Shown: positions 24,111 through 34,264, numbered from the stretch's first letter. The stretch: 64,000 nucleotides of DNA from [Mycobacterium] nativiensis (GCF_020172685.1 NZ_CP083986.1:1165576-1229575); one strand, 5' to 3'. The notes: generated by a model not told the origin, from the letters alone. Numbers and translations are program-made.

Positions 24111-24773
24111 ATGTCCGATCCCAAACGGCCCGACCCGAAGCGGCGCGCCGCGACGTCGCGGCCGGGTCGGGCCGGCGAGAACGGACGCGCGCACCCGCGC
24201 CGCTCACCGGCGGTGCGGCGTGCGGCCGGTTCTTCGCGGACGCCGCCGGAGTCAGCGGCGGCGCCCGTCAAGCGGTCGGCAGCGGAGGCGGCGGATCTGC
24301 GCTCGGAGCTGCGGGTCGGTTTCACCGCGCGACGGGCGGTCATCCTGGCTGCGGTGATGTGCGTGCTCACCCTGACCGTCGCAGGACCGGTCCGGACCTT
24401 CTTCGCCCAGCACGCGGAGATGAAGCAGCAGTCCCAGTTGGAAAGCACCTTGCAACAGCAGATCAGCGACCTCAAACAGCAGAAGATCAACCTGGACGAC
24501 CCGGCACACATCCGGGCGCAGGCCCGCCAGCGTCTCGGCTTCGTCATGCCCGGTGAGATCCCGTATCAGGTTCAACTTCCCGTGACCGCGGACGTGCCGG
24601 GGGAGCCGGGCGCCGAAGCCGTGATCGGCCCCAGCGGCGATCCCTGGTACACCTCGTTGTGGCACACCATCGCCGACGCCCCGCACCCGCCGCCGGCTCC
24701 GGTGGCGCCCCCGGGCCCGCCCGGGCTTCCCGTACCTGCCGGGCCTGCCGGACCGGTCGTGCCCGGTGGTTGA
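24111..24773 (+). CDS. ftsB: Septum formation initiator FtsB/DivIC-like
   Basis: 220 residues, a bitopic membrane protein: a basic, disordered cytoplasmic N terminus (1-75), one transmembrane helix (about 78-97), a coiled coil rich in Gln/Leu (about 100-135), and the DivIC-type segment ARQRLGFVMPGEIPY (about 142-156). A long Pro/Gly/Ala tail ends the protein. FtsB bridges FtsL and FtsQ in the divisome. It starts 18 bp after eno, and the downstream GTG of the DUF501 gene overlaps its end by eight bases. Confidence 0.88.
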   Translation: MSDPKRPDPKRRAATSRPGRAGENGRAHPRRSPAVRRAAGSSRTPPESAAAPVKRSAAEAADLRSELRVGFTARRAVILAAVMCVLTLTVAGPVRTFFAQHAEMKQQSQLESTLQQQISDLKQQKINLDDPAHIRAQARQRLGFVMPGEIPYQVQLPVTADVPGEPGAEAVIGPSGDPWYTSLWHTIADAPHPPPAPVAPPGPPGLPVPAGPAGPVVPGG

Positions 24774-25257
24774 CCTCGCCGACCTGGACGCGGTGCGCCG
24801 GCAACTGGGCCGGGAACCGCGCGGCGTCCTGGAGATCTCCTACCGGTGTCCCGACGGTGAACCCGCCGTGGTGAAGACCGCGCCGAAACTTCCTGACGGA
24901 ACACCGTTTCCGACCCTGTACTACCTGACCCACCCGGTGCTGACCGCCGCGGCCAGCCGGTTGGAGTCCTCGGGGCTGATGGCCGAGATGACCGAGCGGT
25001 TGCACGCCGACCCGGACCTGGCCGCCGCTTATCGCCGCGCCCACGAGTCCTATCTCGCCGAACGGGATGCGATCGAATCGCTGGGAACGACGTTCACCGG
25101 TGGCGGCATGCCCGACCGGGTGAAGTGCCTGCACGTGCTGATCGCACACTCGCTGGCCAAGGGACGCGGGGTCAATCCGTTCGGGGACCAGGCGTTGGCG
25201 ATTCTGGCCGCCGAGCCGCCGATGGCCAGAGTTCTGGTGCCGGAGCAGTGGTTATGA
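24766..25257 (+). CDS. DUF501 family protein
   Basis: 163 residues with the DUF501 signature: CPDGEPAVVKTAPKLPDGTPFPT-type residues, YYLTHP, and PDRVKCLHVLIAHSLAKGRGVNPFGD near the C terminus. Conserved cysteines (about 29 and 125) and histidines hint at metal or redox chemistry, but no function is established. It is always found between the ftsB-like gene and ppx in mycobacteria (Rv1025). The GTG at 24766 overlaps ftsB by eight bases and its stop overlaps the ppx2 start, so the three are coupled. Confidence 0.88.
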   Translation: MVDLADLDAVRRQLGREPRGVLEISYRCPDGEPAVVKTAPKLPDGTPFPTLYYLTHPVLTAAASRLESSGLMAEMTERLHADPDLAAAYRRAHESYLAERDAIESLGTTFTGGGMPDRVKCLHVLIAHSLAKGRGVNPFGDQALAILAAEPPMARVLVPEQWL

Positions 25258-26207
25258 CGGGCGGGAACCGGGTGGCCGGAATCGACTGCGGCACCAACTC
25301 GATCCGACTGCTGATCGCCGAACCGGTTGACGGGCGGCTGCGCGACATCCACCGTGAGATGCGCATCGTCCGCCTGGGCGAAGGCGTCGACGCGACCGGC
25401 CGATTCGGTGCCGAGGCGCTGGACCGAACCAGGGCGGCCCTGGCCGACTACACCGGACTGCTGGTCGCACATGACGTTTCGCGGGTGCGGATGGTGGCGA
25501 CCTCGGCCACCCGTGACGCTGCCAACCGGGACGTGTTCTTCGACATGACCGCGCAGGTGTTGGGGCACGCGGTTCCCGGCGCCGTCGCGGAGGTGATCAC
25601 CGGCGCCCAGGAAGCCGAGCTGTCGTTCCACGGTGCGGTCGGTGAATTAGACAGTGCCGATGGACCGTTCGTGGTCGTGGACCTGGGCGGCGGTTCCACC
25701 GAAGTGGTGCTGGGAGACTCGGCCGACGGAGTGTCGGCCAGCTATTCGGCCGACATCGGCTGTGTCCGGCTGACCGAACGATGCCTGCACTCCGACCCGC
25801 CGACCGCCGACGAGGTCAGCGCCGCCCGCGACGTCGCTCGCGAATTGATCGGGCAAGCGCTGCAAGCGGTTCCGGTTCAGCACGCCAAGACCTGGGTGGG
25901 CGTGGCGGGCACCATGACGACACTGTCGGCGCTGGCTCACGGCCTGACCGAATACGACCCGGGTGTCATTCACCTGTCCCGGGTCGGCCTGCCGGAACTG
26001 CTGGCGGTCTGCGATCGGCTGATCGGCATGACCCGCACGCAGCGGGCCGCGTTGGGGCCGATGCATCTCGGCCGCGTCGATGTGATCGGCGGCGGGGCGA
26101 TCGTCGTGCAGGAACTGGCCCACGCCTTGCGGCAGCGCGCCGGGATCGAGGAGCTGGTGGTCAGCGAGCACGACATCCTGGACGGCATCGCGCTGTCGAT
26201 CGCCTAG
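25254..26207 (+). CDS. ppx2: Exopolyphosphatase / guanosine pentaphosphate phosphohydrolase
   Basis: 317 residues of the Ppx/GppA family in the ASKHA fold. Motifs: GIDCGTNSIRLLIAE (phosphate 1, about 9-23), SATRDAANRD, VVDLGGGSTEVVLGD (phosphate 2) and VGVAGTMTTL. In M. tuberculosis the equivalent Rv1026 hydrolyses long-chain polyphosphate and/or pppGpp; which one applies here cannot be read from motifs. ATG at 25254 overlapping the DUF501 stop as ATGA. The intergenic region that follows carries the kdp regulatory boxes. Confidence 0.94.
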   Translation: MTGGNRVAGIDCGTNSIRLLIAEPVDGRLRDIHREMRIVRLGEGVDATGRFGAEALDRTRAALADYTGLLVAHDVSRVRMVATSATRDAANRDVFFDMTAQVLGHAVPGAVAEVITGAQEAELSFHGAVGELDSADGPFVVVDLGGGSTEVVLGDSADGVSASYSADIGCVRLTERCLHSDPPTADEVSAARDVARELIGQALQAVPVQHAKTWVGVAGTMTTLSALAHGLTEYDPGVIHLSRVGLPELLAVCDRLIGMTRTQRAALGPMHLGRVDVIGGGAIVVQELAHALRQRAGIEELVVSEHDILDGIALSIA

Positions 26208-26238
26208 TGTCGCGTCCACCAACCGTTGACCGACACAG

Positions 26239-26288
26239 CGTAATCGGGTCGTAAAGGTCGCCTCGCTAACCGTAAAGAAAGCGTCAAC
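26239..26288 (+). promoter_or_regulatory. Two tandem direct-repeat boxes upstream of kdp
   Basis: Four related seven-base half-sites: CGTAATC (26239) and CGTAAAG (26250), then CGTAAAG (26271) and CGTCAAC (26282). Within each pair the step is 11 bp (7+4), the geometry of OmpR/PhoB-family boxes, and the two boxes are 32 bp apart. They end 73 bases before the first kdp micropeptide. KdpE is the obvious candidate regulator. A small hairpin (26302-26314) and a possible -10 (TAACTT) follow. Confidence 0.55.
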
Positions 26289-26361
26289 GTTCACCGTCAT
26301 GCCCGCTGAGCGGGTCTAACTTCAGTGCAGTCCCGGTCGGGTTCTCGAGAACGGAGAACGC

Positions 26362-26445
26362 GTGGCTGTAGTGGCCTACCTGCTGCTGACGGTGGTGATC
26401 TTCGCCCTGCTCGGCGGCGTATTGAAGTTGGTCGAGCGACTGTGA
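26362..26445 (+). CDS. Single-span micropeptide upstream of KdpF
   Basis: A 27-residue reading frame: GTG start at 26362 with GGAG five bases upstream, one hydrophobic helix (about 3-20) and the C-terminal cap LKLVERL. It overlaps the next small gene as GTGA, so it is coupled to kdpF. It looks like a second small Kdp-associated membrane peptide. Similar peptides precede kdpF in other actinobacteria as far as I recall, without an assigned role. Confidence 0.65.
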   Translation: MAVVAYLLLTVVIFALLGGVLKLVERL

Positions 26446-26531
26446 GCCCCGCCAACGCCGTCGGCCTGGCGCTGGCCTTGCTGGCGGTCGCGTTCCTCAT
26501 CGCCGCACTGCTGTTCCCGGAGAGGTTCTAG
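26442..26531 (+). CDS. kdpF: K+-transporting ATPase KdpF subunit
   Basis: 29 residues, one transmembrane helix ending in the family cap LLFPERF, the same ending as M. tuberculosis KdpF (LLFPEKF). KdpF stabilises the KdpABC complex in the membrane; in M. tuberculosis it was also proposed to affect intracellular growth. GTG start overlapping the stop of the micropeptide before it. kdpA starts on the next base after its stop. Confidence 0.85.
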   Translation: MSPANAVGLALALLAVAFLIAALLFPERF

Positions 26532-28202
26532 TTGAGCACGACAGCCGCGGGCGCAATGGTCCTGACATCGTTGGTCGTCGCACTGATGGTGGTGCACGTA
26601 CCGTTGGGCGACTACATGTATCGGGTCTTCAGCCGCGAAACCCACTCCCGCGGCGAGCGATTCGTCTACTCCGTGATCGGTGTCGACCCGGAATCGGAGC
26701 AGACTTGGGCCGCCTATGCGCGCAGTGTTCTGGCGTTCTCCGCCGTGAGCGTGGTGTTCTTGTTCGTTCTTCAACTCGTCCAGGGGAAGCTTCCACTGCA
26801 TCTGAATGATCCGGCGACATCGATGACGCCCGGATTGGCGTGGAACACCGCGGTCAGCTTCGTAACCAACACCAACTGGCAGGCCTACGCCGGCGAGTCC
26901 ACGCAGGGGCATCTTGCACAGATGGCCGGTCTGTCGGTGCAGAACTTCGTATCCGCCGCGGTCGGCATGGCGGTCGCGGTCGCATTCGTACGCGGGTTCA
27001 TCGGCCGGCACACCGCTGTGCTGGGCTCATTCTGGGTGGATCTGGTTCGCGGCAGCCTGCGCATCCTGCTGCCGGCGGCGATCGTCGGCGCGACGGTGCT
27101 GATCGCCGGCGGGGTCGTCCAGAACTTTCACCTCAACGACCAGAGCCTGACGAGTCTGACCGGTGCGCCGCAGACCATTCCGGGTGGTCCGGTGGCGAGC
27201 CAGGAGGCGATAAAGCTGCTGGGCACCAACGGCGGCGGCTTCTACAACGCCAACTCCGCGCACCCGTTCGAGAACCCGACCGCGTGGACCAACTGGGTCG
27301 AGATCTTCCTGCTGGTGGTCATCGCGTTCTCGCTGCCCCGCACGTTCGGCCGAATGGTGGGTAACACCAAGCAGGGTCACGCCATAGTCGCAGTCATGGC
27401 CGTACTGGCCCTGGCCGGCGTCGGCCTGCTCAGCTGCTCGCAGCTGGCGCACCACGGTACCGTCCCAACCGCTGTCGGGGCCGCGAGCGAAGGGATTGAG
27501 CAGCGACTGGGGGTCGCCGACTCGGCGGTCTTCGCCGCGGCCACGACGCTGACCTCCACCGGAGCGGTGGACTCCGCGCACGACTCCTACACCAGTCTGG
27601 GCGGCCTGATGACGATGGTCGACATGCAGCTCGGGGAGGTCGCTCCCGGCGGTGTCGGGTCGGGTCTGTACGGCATCTTGATCCTCGCGGTGATCACGGT
27701 GTTCGCCGCCGGTCTGATGGTCGGGCGTACCCCGGAATATCTGGGGAAGAAGATCGGCGCGCGCGAGATCAAGCTGGCCACAAGCTATTTCCTGGTGATG
27801 CCGGTGGTTGTGCTGTGCGGAACGGCGATCTCGATCGCACTGCCGGGCCCCCGCTCGGCCATGACCAACGCCGGGCCGCACGGACTCTCGGAGGTGTTGT
27901 ACGCATTCACCTCCGCGGCGAACAACAACGGCTCCGCATTCGCCGGCCTGGCGGCCGACGGGGTCTGGTACGAGACCGCGTTGGGGATAGCGATGCTCCT
28001 GGGCAGATTCGTGCCGATCATCCTGGTGCTGGCATTGGCCGGGGCGCTGGCCGCGCAGGGCCGGACTCCGGAATCCATCGGCACGCTGCCCACCCACAAG
28101 CCCCAGTTCGTCGGCCTGGTGGTCGGTGTTACGGCCATCCTGGTCGCCCTCACCTTCCTGCCCGCGCTGGCCTTGGGGCCACTCGCCGAAGGGCTGCACT
28201 GA
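26532..28202 (+). CDS. kdpA: K+-transporting ATPase subunit A
   Basis: The channel-like potassium-binding subunit of KdpFABC, 556 residues with about ten membrane spans. The four selectivity-loop regions are visible: [31 protein letters not shown], the [11 protein letters not shown] region and [12 protein letters not shown]. The TTG at 26532 is taken as start because GGAGAGG lies about seven bases upstream and the preceding stop abuts; the later ATG (26556) would cut into the first helix. It is separated from kdpB by one base. Confidence 0.96.
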   Translation: MSTTAAGAMVLTSLVVALMVVHVPLGDYMYRVFSRETHSRGERFVYSVIGVDPESEQTWAAYARSVLAFSAVSVVFLFVLQLVQGKLPLHLNDPATSMTPGLAWNTAVSFVTNTNWQAYAGESTQGHLAQMAGLSVQNFVSAAVGMAVAVAFVRGFIGRHTAVLGSFWVDLVRGSLRILLPAAIVGATVLIAGGVVQNFHLNDQSLTSLTGAPQTIPGGPVASQEAIKLLGTNGGGFYNANSAHPFENPTAWTNWVEIFLLVVIAFSLPRTFGRMVGNTKQGHAIVAVMAVLALAGVGLLSCSQLAHHGTVPTAVGAASEGIEQRLGVADSAVFAAATTLTSTGAVDSAHDSYTSLGGLMTMVDMQLGEVAPGGVGSGLYGILILAVITVFAAGLMVGRTPEYLGKKIGAREIKLATSYFLVMPVVVLCGTAISIALPGPRSAMTNAGPHGLSEVLYAFTSAANNNGSAFAGLAADGVWYETALGIAMLLGRFVPIILVLALAGALAAQGRTPESIGTLPTHKPQFVGLVVGVTAILVALTFLPALALGPLAEGLH

Positions 28203-28203
28203 A

Positions 28204-30345
28204 ATGCGCTCGGCCACCACTGTTTCGCCGACGCCGCCGCTGAATGATCACCGGCGTGTGTCGGGCGGTCTGCTCGATTTCGCGATGCTGCTGACGTCAG
28301 TGCCCTTGGCGCTGCGCAAGCTCGATCCCCGCACCCTGTGGCGTAACCCGGTGATGCTCATCGTCGAGGTGGGCGCCGCGTGGTCCACGGTGCTGGCGAT
28401 CGGCAGGCCGACCTGGTTCGCCTGGCTGATCGTGTGCTGGTTGTGGTTGACCGTGGTCGTTGCCAACCTGGCCGAGGCGGTCGCCGAGGGCCGCGGAAAG
28501 GCACAGGCCGACGCGTTGCGCAGGTCCAAGTCCGACACCACTGCGCGCCGGCTGCGGGGCTGGACGCCGGATGCGTCCGGAACCGAAGAAGATGTCCCGG
28601 CGCCGCTGCTGCAGCGGGGTGACATCGTCGTTGTGGAAGCGGGCCAGATCATCCCGGGTGACGGCGACGTGGTGGAGGGCATCGCGTCGGTGGACGAATC
28701 GGCGATCACCGGCGAATCGGCGCCGGTCATCCGCGAATCCGGCGGCGACCGATCGGCGGTCACCGGCGGAACGCTGGTGTTGTCGGATCGGATCGTCGTC
28801 CGGATCACCCAGCTGCCCGGACAGAGCTTCGTCGATCGGATGATCGCGCTGGTCGAGGGCGCCAACCGGCAGAAGACCCCGAACGAGATCGCGCTGAATA
28901 TCCTGTTGGCCGCGCTGACCATCATCTTCGTGATCGCGGTCGCCACACTGCAGCCCCTGGCGATCTATTCCAAGTCCAACAACCCGGGTGTCGCGGACAC
29001 GGCCGCGCTCGACGGGGACGGTGTCACAGGCATCGTCTTGGTGGCACTGCTGGTCTGTCTGATCCCCACCACGATCGGTGCGCTGCTGTCCGCCATCGGG
29101 ATTGCCGGCATGGACCGGCTGGTGCAACGCAATGTGTTGGCCATGTCCGGTCGGGCGGTGGAGGCCGCCGGCGACGTCAACACCCTGCTACTGGACAAGA
29201 CCGGCACCGTCACGTTGGGCAACCGGCAGGCGTCGCAATTCCTCCCGATCACCGGGGTGACCGCTGCCGAACTCGCCGACGCCGCCCAACTGTCCAGTCT
29301 CGCTGACGAAACCCCCGAGGGCCGCTCGATCGTGGTTTACGCCAAAGAGGCCTACGGGCTGCGAACCCGGACACCGGGCGAGCTCACGGCAGCGTCCTGG
29401 GTCGAGTTCACCGCTGTGACCCGGATGTCCGGGGTTGACGTGGGTGGCCGCCAACTGCGTAAGGGCGCAGCCAATTCCGTCAGCGACTGGGTGCGTGGCC
29501 ACGGCGGTGACATCCCCACCGAACTGGGCCGGATCGTCGACGGCATCAGTGCCGCCGGTGGAACACCGCTGGTGGTCGGTGAGGTGATGACCGGCGGGCC
29601 CGCTCGGGTTCTGGGTGTGATTCAGCTGCGGGACGTGGTGAAGCAGGGCATGCGCGAGCGGTTCGACGCCATGCGCCGGATGGGTATCCGGACCGTGATG
29701 ATCACCGGCGATAACCCCTTGACCGCCAAGGCGATTGCCGATGAGGCCGGAGTTGACGACTTCCTCGCCGAAGCCACCCCCGAAGACAAGCTGATGTTGA
29801 TCAAACGGGAGCAGCAGGGTGGGCGTCTGGTCGCGATGACCGGCGACGGAACCAACGACGCACCGGCGCTGGCGCAGGCCGACGTCGGGGTGGCGATGAA
29901 CACCGGCACCAGCGCCGCCAAGGAGGCGGGCAACATGGTGGACCTGGACTCCGACCCCACCAAACTCATCGAGATCGTGGAGATCGGCAAACAGCTGCTG
30001 ATCACCCGAGGCGCCCTGACCACTTTCTCGATCGCCAACGACATCGCCAAGTATTTCGCCATCATCCCAGCGCTTTTCGTAACGATCTTCCCCGGCCTGG
30101 GTCTGCTCAACGTGATGAGGTTGCACAGCCCGCAATCGGCGATCCTGTCGGCGGTGGTCTTCAATGCGCTGGTGATCGCCGCGCTGATACCGCTGGCACT
30201 GCGCGGGGTTCGCTACGTTCCGGGTAGCGCGTCCAAGCTGCTCAGCCGAAACCTCGCCGTCTACGGCCTGGGCGGGATCGTGGCCCCGTTCGTCGGGATC
30301 AAGCTCATCGACCTGCTGGTTCAACTGCTGCCCGGGATGGCGTGA
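28204..30345 (+). CDS. kdpB: K+-transporting P-type ATPase subunit B
   Basis: The ATP-hydrolysing subunit, 713 residues. It has the A-domain TGES ([11 protein letters not shown]), the phosphorylation site DKTGT (Asp331), the hinge [11 protein letters not shown], and the membrane segments before and after. ATG at 28204, one base after the kdpA stop; a longer upstream frame is a shadow of kdpA. The kdpC start overlaps its stop. Low potassium normally induces this operon through KdpDE. Confidence 0.97.
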   Translation: MRSATTVSPTPPLNDHRRVSGGLLDFAMLLTSVPLALRKLDPRTLWRNPVMLIVEVGAAWSTVLAIGRPTWFAWLIVCWLWLTVVVANLAEAVAEGRGKAQADALRRSKSDTTARRLRGWTPDASGTEEDVPAPLLQRGDIVVVEAGQIIPGDGDVVEGIASVDESAITGESAPVIRESGGDRSAVTGGTLVLSDRIVVRITQLPGQSFVDRMIALVEGANRQKTPNEIALNILLAALTIIFVIAVATLQPLAIYSKSNNPGVADTAALDGDGVTGIVLVALLVCLIPTTIGALLSAIGIAGMDRLVQRNVLAMSGRAVEAAGDVNTLLLDKTGTVTLGNRQASQFLPITGVTAAELADAAQLSSLADETPEGRSIVVYAKEAYGLRTRTPGELTAASWVEFTAVTRMSGVDVGGRQLRKGAANSVSDWVRGHGGDIPTELGRIVDGISAAGGTPLVVGEVMTGGPARVLGVIQLRDVVKQGMRERFDAMRRMGIRTVMITGDNPLTAKAIADEAGVDDFLAEATPEDKLMLIKREQQGGRLVAMTGDGTNDAPALAQADVGVAMNTGTSAAKEAGNMVDLDSDPTKLIEIVEIGKQLLITRGALTTFSIANDIAKYFAIIPALFVTIFPGLGLLNVMRLHSPQSAILSAVVFNALVIAALIPLALRGVRYVPGSASKLLSRNLAVYGLGGIVAPFVGIKLIDLLVQLLPGMA

Positions 30346-31247
30346 TGCGATTTGCGAACGTGATGCGGAGGTATTGGGCCGCACTGCGTGCACTGCTGGT
30401 CATGACCGTCGTGCTCGGTGTCGGCTACCCGGTGTTCGTCTGGCTGGTGGCGCAGATCCCCGGTCTGCACGGACGCGCCGAGGGGTCACTGATCACCGAC
30501 GCCGCCGGCCGACCGGTGGCCAGCGCACTGATCGGGCAGTCGTTCACCGACACCGCCGGCCGGCCGCTGCCGCAGTACTTTCAGAGCAGACCGTCATTGG
30601 CCGGGCTCGGCTATGACTCCTTGGCCAGCGGCGCGAGCAATCTGGGCCCCGAGAGCATCGTCGACATGCCCGATCAGCCGAGCCTGCTCACCCAGATCTG
30701 CGGCCGCAGCGTGGCGGTTGCCAAGGCTGAGGGCCTGGCAGCCGGGGCAGGGACGCGGCCGTTCTGCACCGACAGAGGCAGGGGTGCGGTGCTGGCGGTG
30801 TTCGGCCCGCGCGACCGCAGCGGCACCGTCGCGCGTCCGGCCCGCGTGGTCAGCGTCAACGAACCCTGCGGCACCGGCAGTGAGCCGTTTATGACCAGCT
30901 ATCACGGCGTCCGGGTGGAATGCGCCCGGCCGGGTGAGGACTACTCCGCCGGCCAGATTGTGCCGATCCGGGGGACCGCGGCCGAACACCCGCGAGTTCC
31001 GGCCGACGCCGTCACCGCCAGCGGCAGCGGCCTGGACCCCGACATCTCACCGGACTACGCCGAACTCCAGGTCGACCGGGTCGCAGAGGCCCGGCGGATC
31101 AGCGCCGATCAGGTTCGCGCTGTGATCCGTGCCCACCAGAGCGGCCGACTGCTGGGATTCCTCGGCGAGTCCCGTGTCAACGTCGTTGCGGTCAATCTGG
31201 AACTGGACCACAGACACCCTGTTGCCCGGTGCTGCAGCGATGGATGA
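30345..31247 (+). CDS. kdpC: K+-transporting ATPase subunit C, extended form
   Basis: 300 residues, against about 190 for most KdpC. An N-terminal membrane helix (about 12-35) is followed by the usual GQSFTDTAGRPLPQYFQSRPS and SNLGPES motifs. Then comes an insertion of roughly 110 residues containing four cysteines (SLLTQICGRS, RPFCTDRG, VNEPCGT, RVECARPG). The normal KdpC end resumes with VPADAVTASGSGLDP and GFLGESRVNVVAVNLELD. The insert lies on the outer face where KdpC sits against KdpA. ATG at 30345 overlaps the kdpB stop; a GTG three bases earlier is possible. The kdpD ATG lies inside its last codons. Confidence 0.93.
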   Translation: MRFANVMRRYWAALRALLVMTVVLGVGYPVFVWLVAQIPGLHGRAEGSLITDAAGRPVASALIGQSFTDTAGRPLPQYFQSRPSLAGLGYDSLASGASNLGPESIVDMPDQPSLLTQICGRSVAVAKAEGLAAGAGTRPFCTDRGRGAVLAVFGPRDRSGTVARPARVVSVNEPCGTGSEPFMTSYHGVRVECARPGEDYSAGQIVPIRGTAAEHPRVPADAVTASGSGLDPDISPDYAELQVDRVAEARRISADQVRAVIRAHQSGRLLGFLGESRVNVVAVNLELDHRHPVARCCSDG

Positions 31248-33795
31248 TTCTTCGGTGAGCGCCGTTGACACTCGTTGCAAACGTGGGGAGTTGCGGATCT
31301 ATCTGGGTGCCGCCCCTGGGGTCGGCAAGACATACGCCATGCTCGGGGAGGCCCACCGGCGGCTGGAACGGGGTACCGACCTGGTCGCCGCTGTGGTCGA
31401 GACCTACGGTCGAGAAAAAACAGCGGCACTGCTTCAGGGCATCGAAGTCGTCCCGCCCCGCCTGCTCGAATATCGCGGCAAGCGCTTCCCTGAACTCGAT
31501 GTTCCCGCGGTGTTGGCGCGACGGCCCCAGGTTGTGCTCGTCGACGAACTGGCCCACACCAACACCCCGGGCAGTGTGAACCATAAACGGTGGCAGGACG
31601 TCGAGGAACTGCTCGCCGCCGGGATCACGGTCATCTCCACGGTCAACGTGCAGCATCTGGAGAGCCTCAACGATGTCGTCGCCGAGATCACGGGGATCGA
31701 GCAGCAGGAGACGGTGCCGGATTCGTTCGTCCGTCAGGCGTCGCAGATCGAACTCGTCGACATCGCGCCGGAGGCGCTGCGCCGACGGCTCGCCCACGGC
31801 AACGTCTACGCGCCGGAGAAGGTCGACGCTGCCTTGTCCAACTATTTCCGCAGCGGAAACCTCACCGCACTAAGGGAATTGGCGTTGCTCTGGGTGGCCG
31901 ACCAGGTGGATGCCGCACTGACCAAGTACCGCGCGGAGAAGAAGATCACCGCCACCTGGGAAGCACGCGAGCGGGTGGTTGTGGCCGTAACCGGTGGCCC
32001 CGAATCCGAGACGCTGGTGCGGCGTGCCTCGCGGATCGCATCGAAGTCCAGCGCCGAGCTGCTGGCGCTTCATGTGCTGGCCGGCGACGGGCACACGGCC
32101 CTACCGACCGCGCGGATAGGAAAGATCCGCGAGCTGGCGGTCAGCCTGGGCGCCTCACTGCACATGGTCGTCGGCGATGACGTGCCGACCGCGCTGTTGG
32201 ACTTCGCCCGGGAGGTCAACGCCACCCAGCTGGTGATCGGGACGTCGCGGCGGTCGGGTTGGGCGCGGCTGTTCGACGAGGGCATCGGCGCCACGGTGGT
32301 GCGGCGGTCCGGCAAGATCGACGTCCACATCGTGACTCATGAAGAGTCCAAGCAAGGCTTTCGACTGACCCCGATCTCGGCTCGGCAACGTCGTGTGCTG
32401 CCCTGGCTGGCGGCTGTGCTCGTACCGTCTACGGTCTGCGCGATCACGGCCGCGTGGTTGGATCCGTTTCTGCGCATCGGCGGAGAGAGTGCGCTGTTCT
32501 TCGTCAGCGTGCTCGTGGTGGCCCTACTCGGTGGTGTCGCCCCGGCAATTCTTTCGGCCGTGATATCCGGTTTGTTGCTCAACTACTACCTGATCGATCC
32601 CCGGCACAGTTTCACCATCGCCGAAACCGATTCGGCGGTCACCGAGATCGTGCTGCTGTTGGTGGCGGTTGCGGTCTCGGTGCTGGTGGACCGCGCCGCC
32701 GAACGTGCCAGGGAAGCCGTGCGCGCATCACAGGAGGCGGAGTTGCTGGCGCTGTTCTCCGGGTCGGTGTTACGGGGCGCCGACCTGGAGACGCTGTTGG
32801 AGCGAGTCCGGGAGACCTACGCCGTGCGTGCGGTGAGCATCCTGCGGGTGGAGGGCTCCGACGGCCAGAAAGCCGGTTCGACGGTCATCGCCGCTGCGGG
32901 CAACGAGCCGTGTACCAGCGTCGAATCTGCGGATACCGCAATTGATGTCGGCGATGACGAGTTCTGGATGCTGATCGCCGGCAGACAGTTGGCCGCGCGC
33001 GACCGCCGGGTGCTGTCCGCGGTGGCCAAGCAGGCGGCCGGATTGGTCCGGCAAGGGGAGTTGGCAACTGAGGCGAGTCGCGCCGAGACCGTCATGCGAG
33101 CCGATGAACTGCGCCGTTCCCTGTTGTCGGCGGTCAGTCACGATCTGCGTACACCGCTGGCGGCCGCCAAAGCGGCGGCGTCGAGCCTGCGCGCCGAAGA
33201 CGTCGGGTTCTCACCGCAGGACACGACCGAACTGCTCGCCACTGTCGACGAGTCGATCGACCAGCTCACCGCCCTGGTGGGTAACCTGCTCGACTCATCA
33301 CGGTTGGCCGCCGGGGTGGTGCATCCGGAATTGAGCCGGGTATACCTGGAAGAAGCCGTGGAACGCGCCTTGGTCAGCATCGGCCGGGGCGAGACCGGAT
33401 TTCGCCGTTCGGGTCTCGACCGGGTCAAGGTCGACGTAGGCGACGGGGTGGTACTGGCCGACGCCGGACTGTTGGACCGGGTGCTGGCCAACCTCCTGGA
33501 CAACGCGTTGCGCTATGCGCCCGACAGTCCGGTGCGGGTCAGTGCGTGTCGGGTCGGCGACCGGGTACTGATCGACATCGCGGACCAGGGGCGTGGACTA
33601 CCGCCGGACGGGGAACGTCTGTTTGAGCCGTTCCAGCGGATCGGTGACCAGGACAACACCACTGGTATGGGCCTCGGCCTGTCGGTGGCGCAGGGGTTCG
33701 TCGAGGCGATGGGCGGAACCATTCACGCCACCGACACGCCGGGTGGCGGACTCACCATGGTGGTGGATCTGGCTGCGCCCCAGCACACGCCGTGA
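31240..33795 (+). CDS. kdpD: Sensor histidine kinase KdpD (copy 1, kdpFABC-linked)
   Basis: 851 residues with the full KdpD layout: N-terminal KdpD domain with Walker A GAAPGVGKT (23-31) and LVDELAHTN, a universal-stress-protein domain (about 240-365), four close membrane spans (about 385-490), a GAF-like region, and HisKA (SHDLRTPLAAAKA) with HATPase motifs NLLDNALRYAP and DQGRGLPPDG. KdpD senses potassium limitation or turgor and phosphorylates KdpE. The start overlaps the kdpC stop by eight bases, so this copy is expressed from the pump operon. No kdpE follows it; the only kdpE here is on the opposite strand beside copy 2. Confidence 0.95.
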   Translation: MDDSSVSAVDTRCKRGELRIYLGAAPGVGKTYAMLGEAHRRLERGTDLVAAVVETYGREKTAALLQGIEVVPPRLLEYRGKRFPELDVPAVLARRPQVVLVDELAHTNTPGSVNHKRWQDVEELLAAGITVISTVNVQHLESLNDVVAEITGIEQQETVPDSFVRQASQIELVDIAPEALRRRLAHGNVYAPEKVDAALSNYFRSGNLTALRELALLWVADQVDAALTKYRAEKKITATWEARERVVVAVTGGPESETLVRRASRIASKSSAELLALHVLAGDGHTALPTARIGKIRELAVSLGASLHMVVGDDVPTALLDFAREVNATQLVIGTSRRSGWARLFDEGIGATVVRRSGKIDVHIVTHEESKQGFRLTPISARQRRVLPWLAAVLVPSTVCAITAAWLDPFLRIGGESALFFVSVLVVALLGGVAPAILSAVISGLLLNYYLIDPRHSFTIAETDSAVTEIVLLLVAVAVSVLVDRAAERAREAVRASQEAELLALFSGSVLRGADLETLLERVRETYAVRAVSILRVEGSDGQKAGSTVIAAAGNEPCTSVESADTAIDVGDDEFWMLIAGRQLAARDRRVLSAVAKQAAGLVRQGELATEASRAETVMRADELRRSLLSAVSHDLRTPLAAAKAAASSLRAEDVGFSPQDTTELLATVDESIDQLTALVGNLLDSSRLAAGVVHPELSRVYLEEAVERALVSIGRGETGFRRSGLDRVKVDVGDGVVLADAGLLDRVLANLLDNALRYAPDSPVRVSACRVGDRVLIDIADQGRGLPPDGERLFEPFQRIGDQDNTTGMGLGLSVAQGFVEAMGGTIHATDTPGGGLTMVVDLAAPQHTP

Positions 33796-33808
33796 TTCGG
33801 CGCGACCG

Positions 33809-34264
33809 TCACTGCTTCCAGACAACCTTGTCCACGCCGGCGGCGTCGCGGTAGACGACGCTGTCGGGTGCGGTGCCGGCCCTGACGTCGAAGTACAGCC
33901 GACCGGTGGTCTGGCTGCCCTGTGAGATGGGCGCGTTGGGCAGGCCGTCGATCTCATTGCCCTTCATCACCGCGTAGGTGGAACTGTTGACCGCACGGGC
34001 GTTGAAGTCGGCGATATTCGGGGTGGGGGAGCCGTTGACCGCCTTGGCAGTCACATCGGCGTACCAGATGCCGTCGTTGTGGCCGCTGGGCTGCAGGTTC
34101 TTGACGGTGTAGTCGATGGCCCCGCCCGGACTCTGAATCTCCTGCGTTTGACCGAAGCCGACGGCTGTTGGATCCGCAGAAGCCGGTGCCAGAGCCAGCA
34201 TTCCCGCCGTTGTGAGGCCGATTGCTGTTGCCGCCGTCTTCATGGCGATTTCGGAGAACATCAC
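33809..34264 (-). CDS. MPT63-family secreted protein (DUF1942)
   Basis: 151 residues with a signal peptide ending PASA-D (about 29-31). The mature beta-sandwich has the MPT63 hallmarks: GSPTPNIADFNARAVN, a SQGSQTTGRLYFDV block and a C-terminal VVWKQ. M. tuberculosis MPT63 (Rv1926c) is a small secreted immunogenic protein of unknown function. GTG at 34264 has GGAAGGAG six bases upstream, better than the later ATGs. It lies between the two kdpD loci, convergent with kdpD copy 1 (13 bp) and downstream of kdpE on the same strand (50 bp), so it may be part of the kdpDE transcript. Confidence 0.85.
   Translation of the reverse strand: MMFSEIAMKTAATAIGLTTAGMLALAPASADPTAVGFGQTQEIQSPGGAIDYTVKNLQPSGHNDGIWYADVTAKAVNGSPTPNIADFNARAVNSSTYAVMKGNEIDGLPNAPISQGSQTTGRLYFDVRAGTAPDSVVYRDAAGVDKVVWKQ

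Noticed and set aside
26208..26361. c-di-AMP (ydaO-type) riboswitch before kdp
   Set aside because: The 154-base leader is too short and holds direct repeats rather than the multi-helix ydaO fold.
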